Below are positions 1 through 9,114 of a stretch of DNA of 64,000 bases, piece by piece (positions within the stretch are counted from its first letter, which is position 1; each line of letters begins with the position of its first letter). This DNA comes from Jiella soli. GTDB taxonomy: Bacteria > Pseudomonadota > Alphaproteobacteria > Rhizobiales > Rhizobiaceae. The notes beneath the pieces are model-generated. The model did no database searches and had not been told where the DNA came from. It worked only from the letters and a program-made list of their open reading frames with translations. The translations under genes were made by a program, and so were the position numbers. The DNA is taken from contig NZ_JAJAVB010000002.1 of assembly GCF_020615385.1 (NCBI RefSeq), positions 579,636 to 643,635 of the forward strand, read 5' to 3'.

Positions 1-657
1 ATAGCCCATGCGCTCGGCGATCATCCTGGCGAAGCGCTTCTGGCTCTCGACCGGATAGGCTCGTTCGAGGAAGTCCGTGCGCGGCTGCGGTTTTGCCAGG
101 GCCCGCTCGATCAGCGGCAGCAGGCCCGACTTGATCTCCGCATAGAGGCCCTGGAGGCGCCGCCAGGTCATGCCGGGCTCGTATGTGCCGACCAACGCGT
201 CGTAGGGGTGGTCGTCATAGCCGATCGCCTCGGCGACCTGCCGCTGGATCTCGACCGTGCGTTCGAGGGTCGGCGCGAAGGCGTCGAAGTCGTTGGCGGC
301 GCGGGCTCTCGCCCAGACCGCCTGGCCTTCCGTCTTCAACGTCGCGGCCTCGGAGAGGAGCGCCGGCGGGATGCGGCTGAGAACGCCGATGCCGGCCGAA
401 GCGGCGCGGACGGCCCTCACCCGCGGATCGTTCGGCGAAACGCCGTCCAGCTCGCGCTCCGCCCCCTCGATCGCCCGGCGCATGGCGTCGCCCGTGGCAA
501 GCTCGCGGGCACAGTCGGTGACCGTGGCGAACTGCTGGCCGCGCGCCGTGACCCCGCCCGGCGGCATCATCACCCGCGCGTCCCAGGACAGGAGATTGGC
601 CGTGCAAAGCAGGTCGTTGATCCGTTCGACCTCGCGGGTGAAGGCGGCGTAGCTCAA
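1..657 (-). CDS. Carboxypeptidase Taq (M32 metallopeptidase), 5' part only
   Basis: The minus-strand frame is open from base 657 to the window edge and gives 219 residues. The N-terminal motif LLSWDARVMMPPGG, the stretch around AVWARARAANDFDAF, and YDALVGTYEPGMTW are characteristic of M32 thermostable metallocarboxypeptidases, which remove C-terminal amino acids and are about 500 residues long. The HEXXH zinc site lies further on, outside the window. I chose a TTG start at 657 because GGAG sits 7 bases upstream and no ATG is in frame nearby. Family assignment is firm; the start is an inference. Confidence 0.85.
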   Translation of the reverse strand, partial: MSYAAFTREVERINDLLCTANLLSWDARVMMPPGGVTARGQQFATVTDCARELATGDAMRRAIEGAERELDGVSPNDPRVRAVRAASAGIGVLSRIPPALLSEAATLKTEGQAVWARARAANDFDAFAPTLERTVEIQRQVAEAIGYDDHPYDALVGTYEPGMTWRRLQGLYAEIKSGLLPLIERALAKPQPRTDFLERAYPVESQKRFARMIAERMGY

Positions 658-1176
658 TCTGTGACTCCAACAGGACGTGGCGGGATAGGCGGAGAGGCCA
701 CCGGCGGTCCTCCGCAAAGGGGGCATACCCGAGCACCGCCATGCCGAAGGTCAGCAGAGCGACGGCCGTTCCGAAGATCTCTGGAACTCTCCGTCAGCAG
801 CAAACGCTCGGCACACGGCGTCCAGGCATGCGGACCAGCGCATTGAACCGACAGCCCCGCGGCCGGTCAATGGGCTGCGCCGGCCGCCCACGACCAAGCG
901 CGAGGAGCGACCGCTCGGCCGACGTCTACAAAAGCCACCCTGAAAACCGAATGGATACATTTTTCTCAGCGGCGGCGTCATCACTGTCAGGAATCTCCGC
1001 CGATTTTGCCAATATCAGCACGCACGACGCGTGACCGCTACTTTTGAACACTTTCAGATTTATGATTTGCATACATTTTTGTCGCCCTGTATACGATGTG
1101 GAGATTGGGAGATCGGCTGCCGCGACGAATCCGTCGCGCACGGCCACATCAAAGGCCTGACGGGAGGAGGCTTTCA
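658..1176. other. Intergenic region upstream of the GntR gene
   Basis: No open frame here has coding character. The left part is GC-rich. From about 950 it becomes AT-richer and holds two copies of ATACATTTTT, at 955-964 and 1071-1080. The second belongs to an inverted repeat listed separately. The divergent promoters of the M32 gene and the gntR-P450 operon must lie here. Confidence 0.6.
1069..1095. promoter_or_regulatory. Candidate GntR operator (inverted repeat)
   Basis: ATACA at 1071-1075 and TGTAT at 1088-1092 form an inverted repeat with a 12-base spacer in an AT-rich patch about 85 bases before the GntR start. FCD-type GntR proteins usually bind short palindromes in front of their own operon. 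Binding is inferred only. Confidence 0.4.
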
Positions 1177-1926
1177 ATGGCAATGTCCGAGCCTGGCCTC
1201 AGCCGCTCGCCGCTGCAGTCGCACAATGCTGCGATGGAGCTGCGAGACCTCATCCTCGGTGGCGGTTTCGCCGCCGGTGAGCGGCTTTTGGAAGTGCAGC
1301 TCGCCGAGCGGCTCGGCGTGTCGCGGACTCCGTTGCGCAGCGCGCTCGCGCAGCTCGAGCAGGAGGGCCTCGTCGAACGCAAGTCGACGACCGGCTTCGT
1401 GGTGCGCCAGTTCACCTTCAACGACGTCGTCGACGCGATCGAACTGCGCGGCGTCCTCGAAGGCACGGCCGCGCGGCTTGCCGCCGAACGCGGCATCTCC
1501 GAGGTCCAGCGCGCCGAGATGGGCCAGATCCTGGACCGGCTCGACCAGTCGCTGGGCGAAGGCCCTGACGACATGGATCTCGACCGCTACGTCGACGCCA
1601 ACGGCACGTTTCACGAGATGATCCTGGTTCTGTCTCAGAGCGCGATCGTGCGCCGCGAGGTGGAGCGCGCCGTACGCCTGCCCTTCGCCTCGCCGAACTC
1701 GTTTCTCGAGCGGCAGCGGGAGGTGCCGGCCTTCCGCCGGTCCATCGGCAGCGGCCAGATCCACCATCGCGCCGTGGCCGACGCCATCTGGCGCCGCGAG
1801 GGCGCCAGGGCCGAGGCCGTCATGCGCGAGCATGCGCGTCTCGCCCGCACCAACCTCGAATATGTCATGACCCGCGACCGGAGCCTGATGAACAAGGTGC
1901 CGGGGCTCTCGCTGGTCGTCACCTGA
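1177..1926 (+). CDS. GntR-family (FCD subfamily) transcriptional regulator
   Basis: A 249-residue protein. The N-terminal winged helix-turn-helix (about residues 10-75) includes LGVSRTPLRSALAQLEQEGL, the GntR recognition region. The all-helical FCD effector domain (about 90-220) has LRGVLEGTAARLAAERG and the metal-site-type histidines of FHEMILVLS and HHRAVADAI. The ATG at 1177 follows a perfect GGGAGGAGG at 1162-1170; an upstream in-frame ATG at 1096 lacks a ribosome-binding site. The gene ends 18 bases before the first P450 gene on the same strand, so it is probably the first gene of that operon and autoregulated. FCD regulators generally respond to small organic acids; this ligand is unknown. 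Confidence 0.9.
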   Translation: MAMSEPGLSRSPLQSHNAAMELRDLILGGGFAAGERLLEVQLAERLGVSRTPLRSALAQLEQEGLVERKSTTGFVVRQFTFNDVVDAIELRGVLEGTAARLAAERGISEVQRAEMGQILDRLDQSLGEGPDDMDLDRYVDANGTFHEMILVLSQSAIVRREVERAVRLPFASPNSFLERQREVPAFRRSIGSGQIHHRAVADAIWRREGARAEAVMREHARLARTNLEYVMTRDRSLMNKVPGLSLVVT

Positions 1927-1944
1927 GCCAATGGGAGGCCCATC

Positions 1945-3132
1945 ATGCTGAAGACGCTCGAACGCGTTCCGCTGGACGACGCCATCACCTTCGATCAGCT
2001 GACGCTCGATCCCTATCCGATCTACAAGCGGCTGCGTGCGGAGGCGCCGGTTCTCAAGGTCGAGCAGATCGGACGGATCTTCCTGACCAAGGCGGACGAC
2101 ACCAAGCTGGTGAAGGACAATCCCGTCCTGTTCTCCTCGGATGATCCGAAGACGCCGATGGAGCCGGCCTTTCGCGCCCACACGCTGATGCGCAAGGACG
2201 GGCCGGAGCACATGGCCGAGCGCATGGCGATGGCCAGATCCCTGTCACCGAAGACGATCACGCAGGTCTGGGCGCCGCTCTACCGGCAGCTCGCCGAGGA
2301 CTATGTCGGCCGCCTGCCGCGCGGCGAGACGGTTGACCTCTTCTCCGAACTCTGCGGCCCCATCGCTGCCCGCATCCTCGCGCATATCCTCGGCATTCCC
2401 GATGCGAGCGACGAGGAGATGCAGCGCTGGTCGCAGACGCTGATCGACGGCGCCGGCAATTTCGCCTGGCGCCCGGAGCCCTTCGAGCGCACCGACATCG
2501 CCAATGCCGAGATGAACGCGCATATCGAGGCGATGGCCGGGACGCTGAAGGCCGAGCCTGACGCCTCCGCCCTCTCGGTAATGGTCAATGCCGAGAACCC
2601 GATCCCCTGGAGCCAGATCGTCGCCAACATCAAGATCGCGATCGGCGGCGGCATCAACGAGCCGCGCGACGCGCTGGCGACGATCGTCTACGGCCTCCTG
2701 ACCGAGCCCGAGCAGTTCGAGGAGGTCAAGCGCCAGGAAAACTGGGGCGCCGTCTTCGAGGAGGGCGTGCGCTGGGTGGCGCCGATCCAGGCGAGTTCCC
2801 GCCTCGTCACCGAGGACACGGAGATCCGCGGTTTCGCCATCCCGAAGGGTGAGACGGTGATGACCATCCAGGCCTCGGCGAACCACGACGAGGAGGTGTT
2901 CGACCACGGCGAGCGCTTCGACGTCTTCCGCAAGAAGAACCCGCACCAGGCCTTTGGCAGCGGCCCCCACCATTGCGCCGGCGCCCATATCGCGCGCCGC
3001 ACCGTCGGCCAGATCATGCTGCCGGTGCTGTTCGACCGCTTCCCGAACATGACCCTGCCCGACCCCTCGGTGGTCAAGTGGCGCGGCTTCGGCTTCCGCG
3101 GCCCGATCAACATGCCGGTTACGCTGAACTGA
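1945..3132 (+). CDS. Cytochrome P450, copy 1
   Basis: A 395-residue soluble bacterial P450. The heme loop [11 protein letters not shown] places the thiolate cysteine at residue 344, and the K-helix ExxR is E273-R276. The I-helix reads [11 protein letters not shown] (232-242): the usual acid-threonine pair for oxygen activation is replaced by Asn-Glu. It should take electrons from the ferredoxin encoded 93 bases downstream; no ferredoxin reductase is encoded nearby. It is 83% identical by eye to the second P450 at 3628 (66 differences, no gaps), and 45 of the differences lie in the first 200 residues, where much of the substrate pocket is formed. GGGAGG precedes the ATG. Substrate unknown. Confidence 0.92.
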   Translation: MLKTLERVPLDDAITFDQLTLDPYPIYKRLRAEAPVLKVEQIGRIFLTKADDTKLVKDNPVLFSSDDPKTPMEPAFRAHTLMRKDGPEHMAERMAMARSLSPKTITQVWAPLYRQLAEDYVGRLPRGETVDLFSELCGPIAARILAHILGIPDASDEEMQRWSQTLIDGAGNFAWRPEPFERTDIANAEMNAHIEAMAGTLKAEPDASALSVMVNAENPIPWSQIVANIKIAIGGGINEPRDALATIVYGLLTEPEQFEEVKRQENWGAVFEEGVRWVAPIQASSRLVTEDTEIRGFAIPKGETVMTIQASANHDEEVFDHGERFDVFRKKNPHQAFGSGPHHCAGAHIARRTVGQIMLPVLFDRFPNMTLPDPSVVKWRGFGFRGPINMPVTLN

Positions 3133-3225
3133 CCTGCGCCCGCCTTACCGGAGCGATCGGCTCGGCCTGATAACCTCCGATCGCAGCAGGGCGCGCTCCC
3201 CATCATCAGAAGAAGAGACTGTGGA

Positions 3226-3549
3226 ATGACCAAGATCGTCTACGTCGCCGCCGACGGAACCCGCACCGAGATCGAGGCCGAGGACGGCTCGAGCGTTATG
3301 CAGACTGCCGTATCCAACGATGTCGACGGCATCGTCGGCGAGTGCGGCGGCTCGATGGCCTGCGCCACCTGCCACGTCTATGTGGACGAGGCCTGGGCCG
3401 ATCGCGTCGGGCCGCGCAATCCCGGCGAGGAGGACATGCTGGACTGCGCCGCCTCCGAAATGAAGCCGACAAGCCGGCTCTCCTGCCAGATCAAGATCTC
3501 CCCGGAGCTCGAGGGCCTCGTCGTCCACATGCCCGAAGCGCAGTTCTGA
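3226..3549 (+). CDS. [2Fe-2S] ferredoxin, adrenodoxin/putidaredoxin type, copy 1
   Basis: A 107-residue ferredoxin with the vertebrate-type spacing C-x5-C-x2-C in GECGGSMACATCH (cysteines 40, 46, 49) and the fourth ligand in RLSCQIK. It is the likely electron donor to the P450 just upstream, with which it forms the repeated cassette unit. An additional cysteine at about residue 73 (MLDCAASEM) is Phe in the second copy, so it is not a cluster ligand. The two ferredoxins differ at 14 of 107 positions (about 87% identical). A reductase must be supplied from elsewhere in the genome. Confidence 0.93.
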   Translation: MTKIVYVAADGTRTEIEAEDGSSVMQTAVSNDVDGIVGECGGSMACATCHVYVDEAWADRVGPRNPGEEDMLDCAASEMKPTSRLSCQIKISPELEGLVVHMPEAQF

Positions 3550-3627
3550 GCGACTGGCGCGGCGCCCGCAGCCTGCGGCGCAGTCGACATCGCACAGAGA
3601 CCGAAGACCGAGAAGGCATCAATCCTC

Positions 3628-4815
3628 ATGCTGAAGACGCTCGAACACGCGCCGCTCGACGAGACCATCACCTTCGACCAGCTCGTCCTCGACCCCTATC
3701 CGATCTACAAGCGCCTCAGGGCCGAAGCGCCGGTGCTGCGGGTAAAGGCAGTCGGGCGCACCTTCCTCACCAAGGCAGCCGACACCAAGCGGGTGAAGGA
3801 CGATCCGGTCCTGTTCTCCTCGAACGACCCCGACACGCCGATGCAGCCGGCCTACCGGGCGCATACGCTGATGCGCAAGGACGGGCCCGAGCATCTCGCC
3901 GAGCGCATGGCGATGGCGCCCGCCTATTCGCCGAAGACGATCAGCCAGGTCTGGGCGCCGCTCTACCGGCAGCTCGCGGAAGAATACGTCAGCCGGTTGC
4001 CGCGCGGCGAGACGGTCGATCTCTATGCCGACCTCTGCGGCCCGATCGCCGCGCGCATCCTCGCCCATATCCTCGGTATCCCCGAGGCCACGGACAAGGA
4101 GATGCAGGACTGGTCGCAGATCCTGATCGACGGCGCCGGCAATTTCGCCTGGCGGCCGGAGCCGTTCGCCCGCACCGACGCGATCAACGACATCATCGAC
4201 CGGCATGTCGACAGGATGGCGGAACGGCTGAGGGCAGAGCCGGACTCCTCGGCGCTTTCCTTCATGATCAATGCCGACAATCCGATCCCGATGAGCCAGG
4301 TCTATTCCAACATCAAGATCGCCATCGGCGGCGGCATCAACGAGCCGCGCGACGCGCTGGCGACGATCGTCTACGGTCTTTTGACGGACCGCGAACAGTT
4401 CGAGGAGGTCAAGCGCCAGGAGGCCTGGGGGCCGGCCTTCGAGGAAGGCGTGCGCTGGGTGGCGCCGATCCAGGCGAGTTCCCGGCTCGTGACGGAAGAC
4501 ACGGAGATCCGCGGCTTCGCCATTCCGAAGGGCGACGTCGTGATGACCATCCAGGCCTCGGCCAATCACGACGAGGAAGTCTTCGATCACGGCGAGCGCT
4601 ACGTCGTGTTCCGCAAGAAGAACCCGCACCAGGCCTTCGGCAGCGGCCCGCACCATTGCGCGGGCGCACACATCGCGCGCCGGACCGTCGGCCAGATCAT
4701 GCTGCCGCTCCTGTTCGACCGCTTCCCGAACATGACCCTGCCCGATCCTTCGGGGGTGAAGTGGCGTGGCTTCGGCTTCCGCGGTCCGATCAATTTGCCG
4801 GTGACGCTGAACTGA
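3628..4815 (+). CDS. Cytochrome P450, copy 2
   Basis: A 395-residue P450 of exactly the same length as the copy at 1945. It has the same heme loop with Cys344, the same ExxR and the same unusual [11 protein letters not shown]-helix. Residues 183-200 (between the F and G helix regions) are the most divergent, for example TDIANAEMNAHIE against [13 protein letters not shown]. This is consistent with a changed substrate or regioselectivity after duplication. It is followed 73 bases later by its own ferredoxin gene. Only 7 of the last 95 residues differ from copy 1, so the redox and heme face is under constraint or has been homogenised by gene conversion. Confidence 0.92.
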   Translation: MLKTLEHAPLDETITFDQLVLDPYPIYKRLRAEAPVLRVKAVGRTFLTKAADTKRVKDDPVLFSSNDPDTPMQPAYRAHTLMRKDGPEHLAERMAMAPAYSPKTISQVWAPLYRQLAEEYVSRLPRGETVDLYADLCGPIAARILAHILGIPEATDKEMQDWSQILIDGAGNFAWRPEPFARTDAINDIIDRHVDRMAERLRAEPDSSALSFMINADNPIPMSQVYSNIKIAIGGGINEPRDALATIVYGLLTDREQFEEVKRQEAWGPAFEEGVRWVAPIQASSRLVTEDTEIRGFAIPKGDVVMTIQASANHDEEVFDHGERYVVFRKKNPHQAFGSGPHHCAGAHIARRTVGQIMLPLLFDRFPNMTLPDPSGVKWRGFGFRGPINLPVTLN

Positions 4816-4888
4816 TGCCATGAACGGGCCGCGTCCCCCGACCGGGGTCGGCCTGCCAAGTTCGAGAAGAAGAAGAAGAGAAGACGAC

Positions 4889-5212
4889 ATGACGACGATC
4901 ACCTATGTCGCTGCCGACGGAACCCGCACCGATGTCGAGGCCGAGGACGGCTCCAGCGTGATGCAGACCGCGGTCTCCAACGATGTCGACGGCATCGTCG
5001 GCGAGTGCGGCGGCGCCATGGCCTGTGCCACCTGCCACGTCTATGTGGACGAGGCCTGGGCCGACAAGGTCGGCGCCCGCCAGTCGGGCGAGGAGGACAT
5101 GCTGGACTTCGCCGCTTCCGAGATGAAGCCGACGAGCCGGCTCTCCTGCCAGATCAAGATCTCGCCGGAGCTCGACGGCCTCGTCGTCCATCTGCCCGAG
5201 TCGCAGATCTGA
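4889..5212 (+). CDS. [2Fe-2S] ferredoxin, adrenodoxin/putidaredoxin type, copy 2
   Basis: A 107-residue ferredoxin with the four cluster cysteines (40, 46, 49 and the one in RLSCQIK) and the same cassette position after a P450 as copy 1. I chose the ATG at 4889 because the protein then aligns end to end with copy 1 and a purine-rich GAAGAAGAAGAAGAG tract precedes it. The in-frame ATG at 4820 would add 23 unrelated residues. It presumably serves the P450 at 3628, although cross-feeding of both P450s is plausible given the near-identical proteins. Confidence 0.92.
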   Translation: MTTITYVAADGTRTDVEAEDGSSVMQTAVSNDVDGIVGECGGAMACATCHVYVDEAWADKVGARQSGEEDMLDFAASEMKPTSRLSCQIKISPELDGLVVHLPESQI

Positions 5213-5327
5213 GCTGACGCGAAGGGCGGCGGCCCGGCCTCACTAACCGGGCTGAGGTCGCGAGCGAGACGCATCGCCGACGCGGCCCGCCGGTCCGACG
5301 GCTGAGGAAGGGCATGGGAGGAGACGC

Positions 5328-5924
5328 ATGGAACAGAACACGATGACCGATCGCCTGGCGATCCGCGATCTCGTGGAGAACTGGGTTGTCTGGCGAGACG
5401 CCGGCGACTGGGAGCGGTTCAGGACGGTCTGGCACGCTGACGGCCGGATGATGGCAACCTGGTTCCAGGGAAGCGCCGACGAATTCATCGCCGTCAGCCG
5501 CGCCGGCTTCGAGAAGGGCGTGCGGATCCTGCACTTCCTCGGCGGCACCGCGATCGATCTTGCCGGGACCCGCGCGATCGCCCAGACCAAGATGACGATC
5601 AACCAGCGGGCCCCAGTGGAGGGCGTCCTCTGCGACGTCGTCTGCACCGGCCGGTTCTACGACTTCCTGGAAAAGCGCAACGGGCAATGGGGCCTCGTGC
5701 TGCGCCAGCCGATCTACGAGAAGGACCGGCTCGATCCCGTCGATCCCGCCCAGGTCCCGGATCTCGATCGCGCGCTGCTCGAAAGCCTGCCGGAGGGCTA
5801 CCGGCACCTCGCCTATCTGCAGATCGGGATCGGCTACGACGTCAAGCGCGACATGCCCGGCCTCGTCGGGCCCGAGGTCGAAGCGCTCTATGCGCGTGGC
5901 GCGGAGTGGCTGGCGGGCAACTGA
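5328..5924 (+). CDS. NTF2/SnoaL-like protein, last gene of the P450 operon
   Basis: A 198-residue protein with the start typical of SnoaL_4-type NTF2-fold proteins: RLAIRDLVENWVVWRDAGDWERF, then WHADGRMMATW and a C-terminal half with GRFYDFLEKRNGQW. NTF2-fold proteins serve as small cyclases, isomerases, hydratases or oxygenase small subunits. GGGAGGAG ends 4 bases before the ATG at 5328. The gene lies 115 bases after the second ferredoxin on the same strand, so a role in handling the P450 products is plausible. The catalytic residues of a defined family cannot be recognised, so the reaction is unknown. Confidence 0.75.
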   Translation: MEQNTMTDRLAIRDLVENWVVWRDAGDWERFRTVWHADGRMMATWFQGSADEFIAVSRAGFEKGVRILHFLGGTAIDLAGTRAIAQTKMTINQRAPVEGVLCDVVCTGRFYDFLEKRNGQWGLVLRQPIYEKDRLDPVDPAQVPDLDRALLESLPEGYRHLAYLQIGIGYDVKRDMPGLVGPEVEALYARGAEWLAGN

Positions 5925-5938
5925 GAGAACCCGGCCAC

Positions 5939-5976
5939 TTCCAGCCCGCCGATCGTGCGTCGGGCCGGGCTGGGAA
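5939..5976. terminator. Probable bidirectional terminator hairpin
   Basis: Left arm TTCCAGCCCG and right arm CGGGCTGGGAA form a strong stem between two convergent genes (NTF2-like on plus, doeD on minus). There is no clear T-tract, so termination is inferred from position and stem. Confidence 0.5.
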
Positions 5977-6042
5977 GGTAACGAAGCGGCCGCCGCCCAC
6001 CAGAGGGCGACAGCCTGACAGCTGCAATGAAGCCGCGCCGGT

Positions 6043-7422
6043 TTAGACCTTCGCCATCACCGCCTCGACAGCGTCCTTGGCGCGGCTGACGACGATGTCT
6101 GCCTCCTCCTTCGTCAGGCAGAACGGCGGGGCGAAGCCGAGGATGTCGCCTTCCGGCATCGCCCGTCCGATGACGCCGCGCTCGGCCAGCGCCGCGGCGA
6201 TCTGCGGCCCGACCTTGCGGGCAGGATCGAAGAACTTGCGGTCGTCCCGATCCTCGACGAACTCCACGGCCGCCAGCATGCCGTCGCCGCGCACTTCGCC
6301 GACATGGGCGTGGCTGCCGAGCGCCTCCTGGAGATTGGCGCGGAAATAGGTGCCGACGGACTTCACATTCTCGATCAGGCCGAGATCGTCGATCAGCTTG
6401 AGGTTGGCGACACCCGCCGCCGCGCAAAGCGGATGGGCCGAATAGGTCCAGCCATGGCCGATCGCGCCGAGCTTGTCCGACCCCTCGACCAGCACCTTCC
6501 AGACCTTGTCGCAGACGATCGTGCCGGACAGCGGCAGATAGGCGGAGGTCAGGCCCTTGGCGATGGTGATGAGGTCCGGCTTGATGCCGTAGTGATCGGA
6601 GCCGAACATGGTGCCGAGCCGGCCGAAACCGGTCACCACCTCGTCGGCGACGAGCAGGATGTCGTACTTGTTCAGGACAGCCTGGATCCTCTCCCAATAG
6701 CCGGCCGGCGGCGGCACGATGCCGCCCGTGCCGAGCAGCGGCTCGCCGATGAAGGCGGCGACGGTCTCGGGTCCCTCGGCGAGGATCATCTCCTCGAGCT
6801 TCTCCGCGCACCAGGTGGAGAACTCCTCCTCGCTCTGCTCGCGGTTCGGCCGGCGGAAATAATAGGGCGCCTCGGTGTGCATGACCGGCGCGCGCGGCAG
6901 GTCGAACTGGTTGTGGAAGAGCGCGAGGCCGGTCATCGAGCCGGTCATGATGCCGGAGCCGTGATAGCCGCGCCAGCGCGAGATGATCTTCTTCTTCTCA
7001 GGCCGGCCGAGCACGTTGTTGTAGTACCAGATCAGCTTGATGTTGGTCTCGTTGGCGTCGGAGCCGGAGAGGCCGAAATAGACCCGGCTCATATGCTCGG
7101 GCGCCCGGTCGATGATCATCTTGGCGAGCTGGATCGAGGGCTCGGAACCGTGGCCGACATAGGCGTGATAATAGGGCAGCTTGTGCGCCTGTTCGGCGAT
7201 CGCGTCGGCGATCTCCGTGCGCCCGTACCCGACATTCACGCAGTAGAGGCCCGCGAAGGCGTCGAGGCTTTCCTTGCCGTTGCGATCGACGATCGTCGCG
7301 CCCTTCCCGCCGGTGATGACGCGGGTCGGAGTCTCGCCGCGGGCATGGGTGCCCATATGTGTCGAGGGATGGAAGAAATGGTCGCGGTCGAAGGCATTGA
7401 GTTCGTTGTCGCGGTCGAGCAT
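6043..7422 (-). CDS. doeD: L-2,4-diaminobutyrate transaminase DoeD (ectoine catabolism)
   Basis: A 459-residue class-III PLP aminotransferase. PLP-binding motifs are visible: FGLSGSDANETNIKL (about 116-130), the aspartate of LLVADEVVTGFGR (258-268), and Schiff-base Lys289 in TIAKG. In the ectoine pathway this enzyme converts L-2,4-diaminobutyrate, released by DoeB, to aspartate beta-semialdehyde. It is 44 bases downstream of doeC, forming the minus-strand arm of the island together with the asnC-type gene. AAGGAG lies before the ATG. A beta-alanine:pyruvate or putrescine aminotransferase activity would look similar; the context decides for DoeD. Confidence 0.85.
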   Translation of the reverse strand: MLDRDNELNAFDRDHFFHPSTHMGTHARGETPTRVITGGKGATIVDRNGKESLDAFAGLYCVNVGYGRTEIADAIAEQAHKLPYYHAYVGHGSEPSIQLAKMIIDRAPEHMSRVYFGLSGSDANETNIKLIWYYNNVLGRPEKKKIISRWRGYHGSGIMTGSMTGLALFHNQFDLPRAPVMHTEAPYYFRRPNREQSEEEFSTWCAEKLEEMILAEGPETVAAFIGEPLLGTGGIVPPPAGYWERIQAVLNKYDILLVADEVVTGFGRLGTMFGSDHYGIKPDLITIAKGLTSAYLPLSGTIVCDKVWKVLVEGSDKLGAIGHGWTYSAHPLCAAAGVANLKLIDDLGLIENVKSVGTYFRANLQEALGSHAHVGEVRGDGMLAAVEFVEDRDDRKFFDPARKVGPQIAAALAERGVIGRAMPEGDILGFAPPFCLTKEEADIVVSRAKDAVEAVMAKV

Positions 7423-7466
7423 TGAAGGCTCCTTCTTCTGGTTCTGGCTTTAGTGTTCGGAAAGGG

Positions 7467-8969
7467 TCAGACCGCGTCGCGGCAGACATATTTGATGTCG
7501 GTAAAGGCTTCGAGGCCATGGCGCGAGCCCTCGCGGCCGAGGCCCGACTGCTTGACGCCGCCAAAGGGGACCGGCGCGCCGGTGATCTTCACCCGGTTGA
7601 CCGCCACCATGCCGTATTCGAGCTCGGCGGTCATGCGGGAGATCCGGGCGGCGTCTTTGGTCACGAGATAGGCGACGAGGCCGTATTCGGTGTCGTTGGC
7701 GCGGGCAAGCACCTCATCCTCCGTATCGAAGGGCGTCACGGCGGCGACCGGCCCGAAGGTCTCCTCGCGCATGATCAGCGCGTCGTCGGACACGTCCGCG
7801 AGAAGCGTCGGCTGGTAGAACAGCGCTCCTGCGGGATGGCGCGAGCCGCCGACGAGGCAGCGGGCGCCGCGCGACGTCGCGTCATGGACCTGAATCTCGA
7901 CCTTCTCGATCGCCCGCTCGTGCATCAGCGGGCCGATCTCGGTGCCGTCATCGAGGCCGGCACCGACCTTCAGCGCAGCGATCCTCGCGGTATAGGCGGC
8001 GAGGAAGGCCTCGTAGATCGGGCGCTGGACATAGATGCGGTTGGCCGCAAGGCAGTCTTGGCCGGAGGTCGCGAATTTGGCGGCCACCGCGATGTCGACC
8101 GCCTTGTCGAGATCGGCGTCGGCGAAGACCATCAGCGGCGCATGGCCGCCGAGTTCCATGATCAGGCGCTTGACGGTAGGGGCGCACTGCCTGGCGATCA
8201 GCCGGCCGATCTCGGTCGAGCCGGTGAAGCTCATCGCCCTGACGCGGCGGTCTTCGCACATCCGCCCGACGATGGTCGCGGCATCGCCGGTCACGACGTT
8301 GAAGACGCCGGCCGGCATGCCGGCGCGCTCGGCGAGTTCGGCAAGCGCCAATGCCGAGAACGGCGTCTCGGCCGAGGGGTGGGCGACCACCGTACATCCG
8401 GCGGCAAGCGCCGCGGCGGCCTTGCGCGTCAGCATGGCCGAGGGAAAGTTCCAGGGCGTGACCAGGCCGACCACGCCGACCGGCACGCGTGTCAGCGTCA
8501 TCTCCGCGTCCGGCAGATGGCTCGCGACGCTCTCGACGGACACGCGCTTGGCCTCCTCGGCATAATATTCGACGAAGGAGGCGGCATACTCGATCTCGCC
8601 GGCGGATTCGGCGAGCGGCTTGCCCTGTTCGAGGGTCATGATCAGCGCGAGATCGTCCTTGGCGGCGAGGATCAGATCGTGCCAGCGTTTCAGGACTGCC
8701 GTGCGCTCCTGCGGCAGGAGCCGGCGCCAGGGGCCGAGCGCCGCATCGGCCGCATCGATCGCGCGTGCGGTCTCGGCGGCGCCGAGCGAGGCGAGGAAGG
8801 CGAGCGTCAGCCCGCTCGCGGGATCGGTGACCGGAAAGGTCGCCCGGTTGCCCGCGGCGATCCAGCGGCCATCGACGAAGGCCTGCTCGCGCAGCAGCCT
8901 GACGTCGCGAAGCCCGTCGAGGGCGGGATGGAATTCGGGGCGGGCGAAGACGGCGGCGCGGGACGGCAT
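7467..8969 (-). CDS. doeC: Aspartate-semialdehyde dehydrogenase DoeC (ALDH family, ectoine catabolism)
   Basis: A 500-residue NAD(P)-dependent aldehyde dehydrogenase. It has the PWNFP motif (172-176), the glycine-rich SFTGSTEIGR (247-256), general base Glu272 in MELGGHAP and catalytic Cys306 in TSGQDC. Homologues next to ectoine genes oxidise aspartate beta-semialdehyde from DoeD to L-aspartate, the last step of the route. AGGAG stands 7 bases before the ATG. Sequence alone would also allow succinate-semialdehyde dehydrogenase; some annotations call this gene ssd. The gene runs from an intergenic gap of about 145 bases after the asnC-type regulator. Confidence 0.85.
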   Translation of the reverse strand: MPSRAAVFARPEFHPALDGLRDVRLLREQAFVDGRWIAAGNRATFPVTDPASGLTLAFLASLGAAETARAIDAADAALGPWRRLLPQERTAVLKRWHDLILAAKDDLALIMTLEQGKPLAESAGEIEYAASFVEYYAEEAKRVSVESVASHLPDAEMTLTRVPVGVVGLVTPWNFPSAMLTRKAAAALAAGCTVVAHPSAETPFSALALAELAERAGMPAGVFNVVTGDAATIVGRMCEDRRVRAMSFTGSTEIGRLIARQCAPTVKRLIMELGGHAPLMVFADADLDKAVDIAVAAKFATSGQDCLAANRIYVQRPIYEAFLAAYTARIAALKVGAGLDDGTEIGPLMHERAIEKVEIQVHDATSRGARCLVGGSRHPAGALFYQPTLLADVSDDALIMREETFGPVAAVTPFDTEDEVLARANDTEYGLVAYLVTKDAARISRMTAELEYGMVAVNRVKITGAPVPFGGVKQSGLGREGSRHGLEAFTDIKYVCRDAV

Positions 8970-9114
8970 GGCGAGACTCCTGTCGGAGAGGGGCGACAGG
9001 CGCGAGGATAGGGGCGGAGCCTGCGAGACATGGTCCGTTCTGGTCCGCCGGGCCGGACGAAGTCTCCAAAGTGCGGGCGGCTGCGAGAGAAAGTCTCTTT
9101 CGGGGCCGATCCGC

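Larger units (their letters stand above)
1945..5212 (+). repeat. Tandem duplication of the P450-ferredoxin cassette (1945-3549 and 3628-5212)
   Basis: Two direct copies of a roughly 1.6-kb unit lie head to tail, each a 395-codon P450 followed by a 107-codon ferredoxin. Proteins are about 83% and 87% identical between copies. The spacer sequences between P450 and ferredoxin differ, so the duplication is not recent. Confidence 0.9.

Noticed and set aside
751..984. Small open frames in the 658-1176 gap
   Set aside because: They overlap in several frames, are rich in Arg and Ser, and lack ribosome-binding sites or recognisable motifs.
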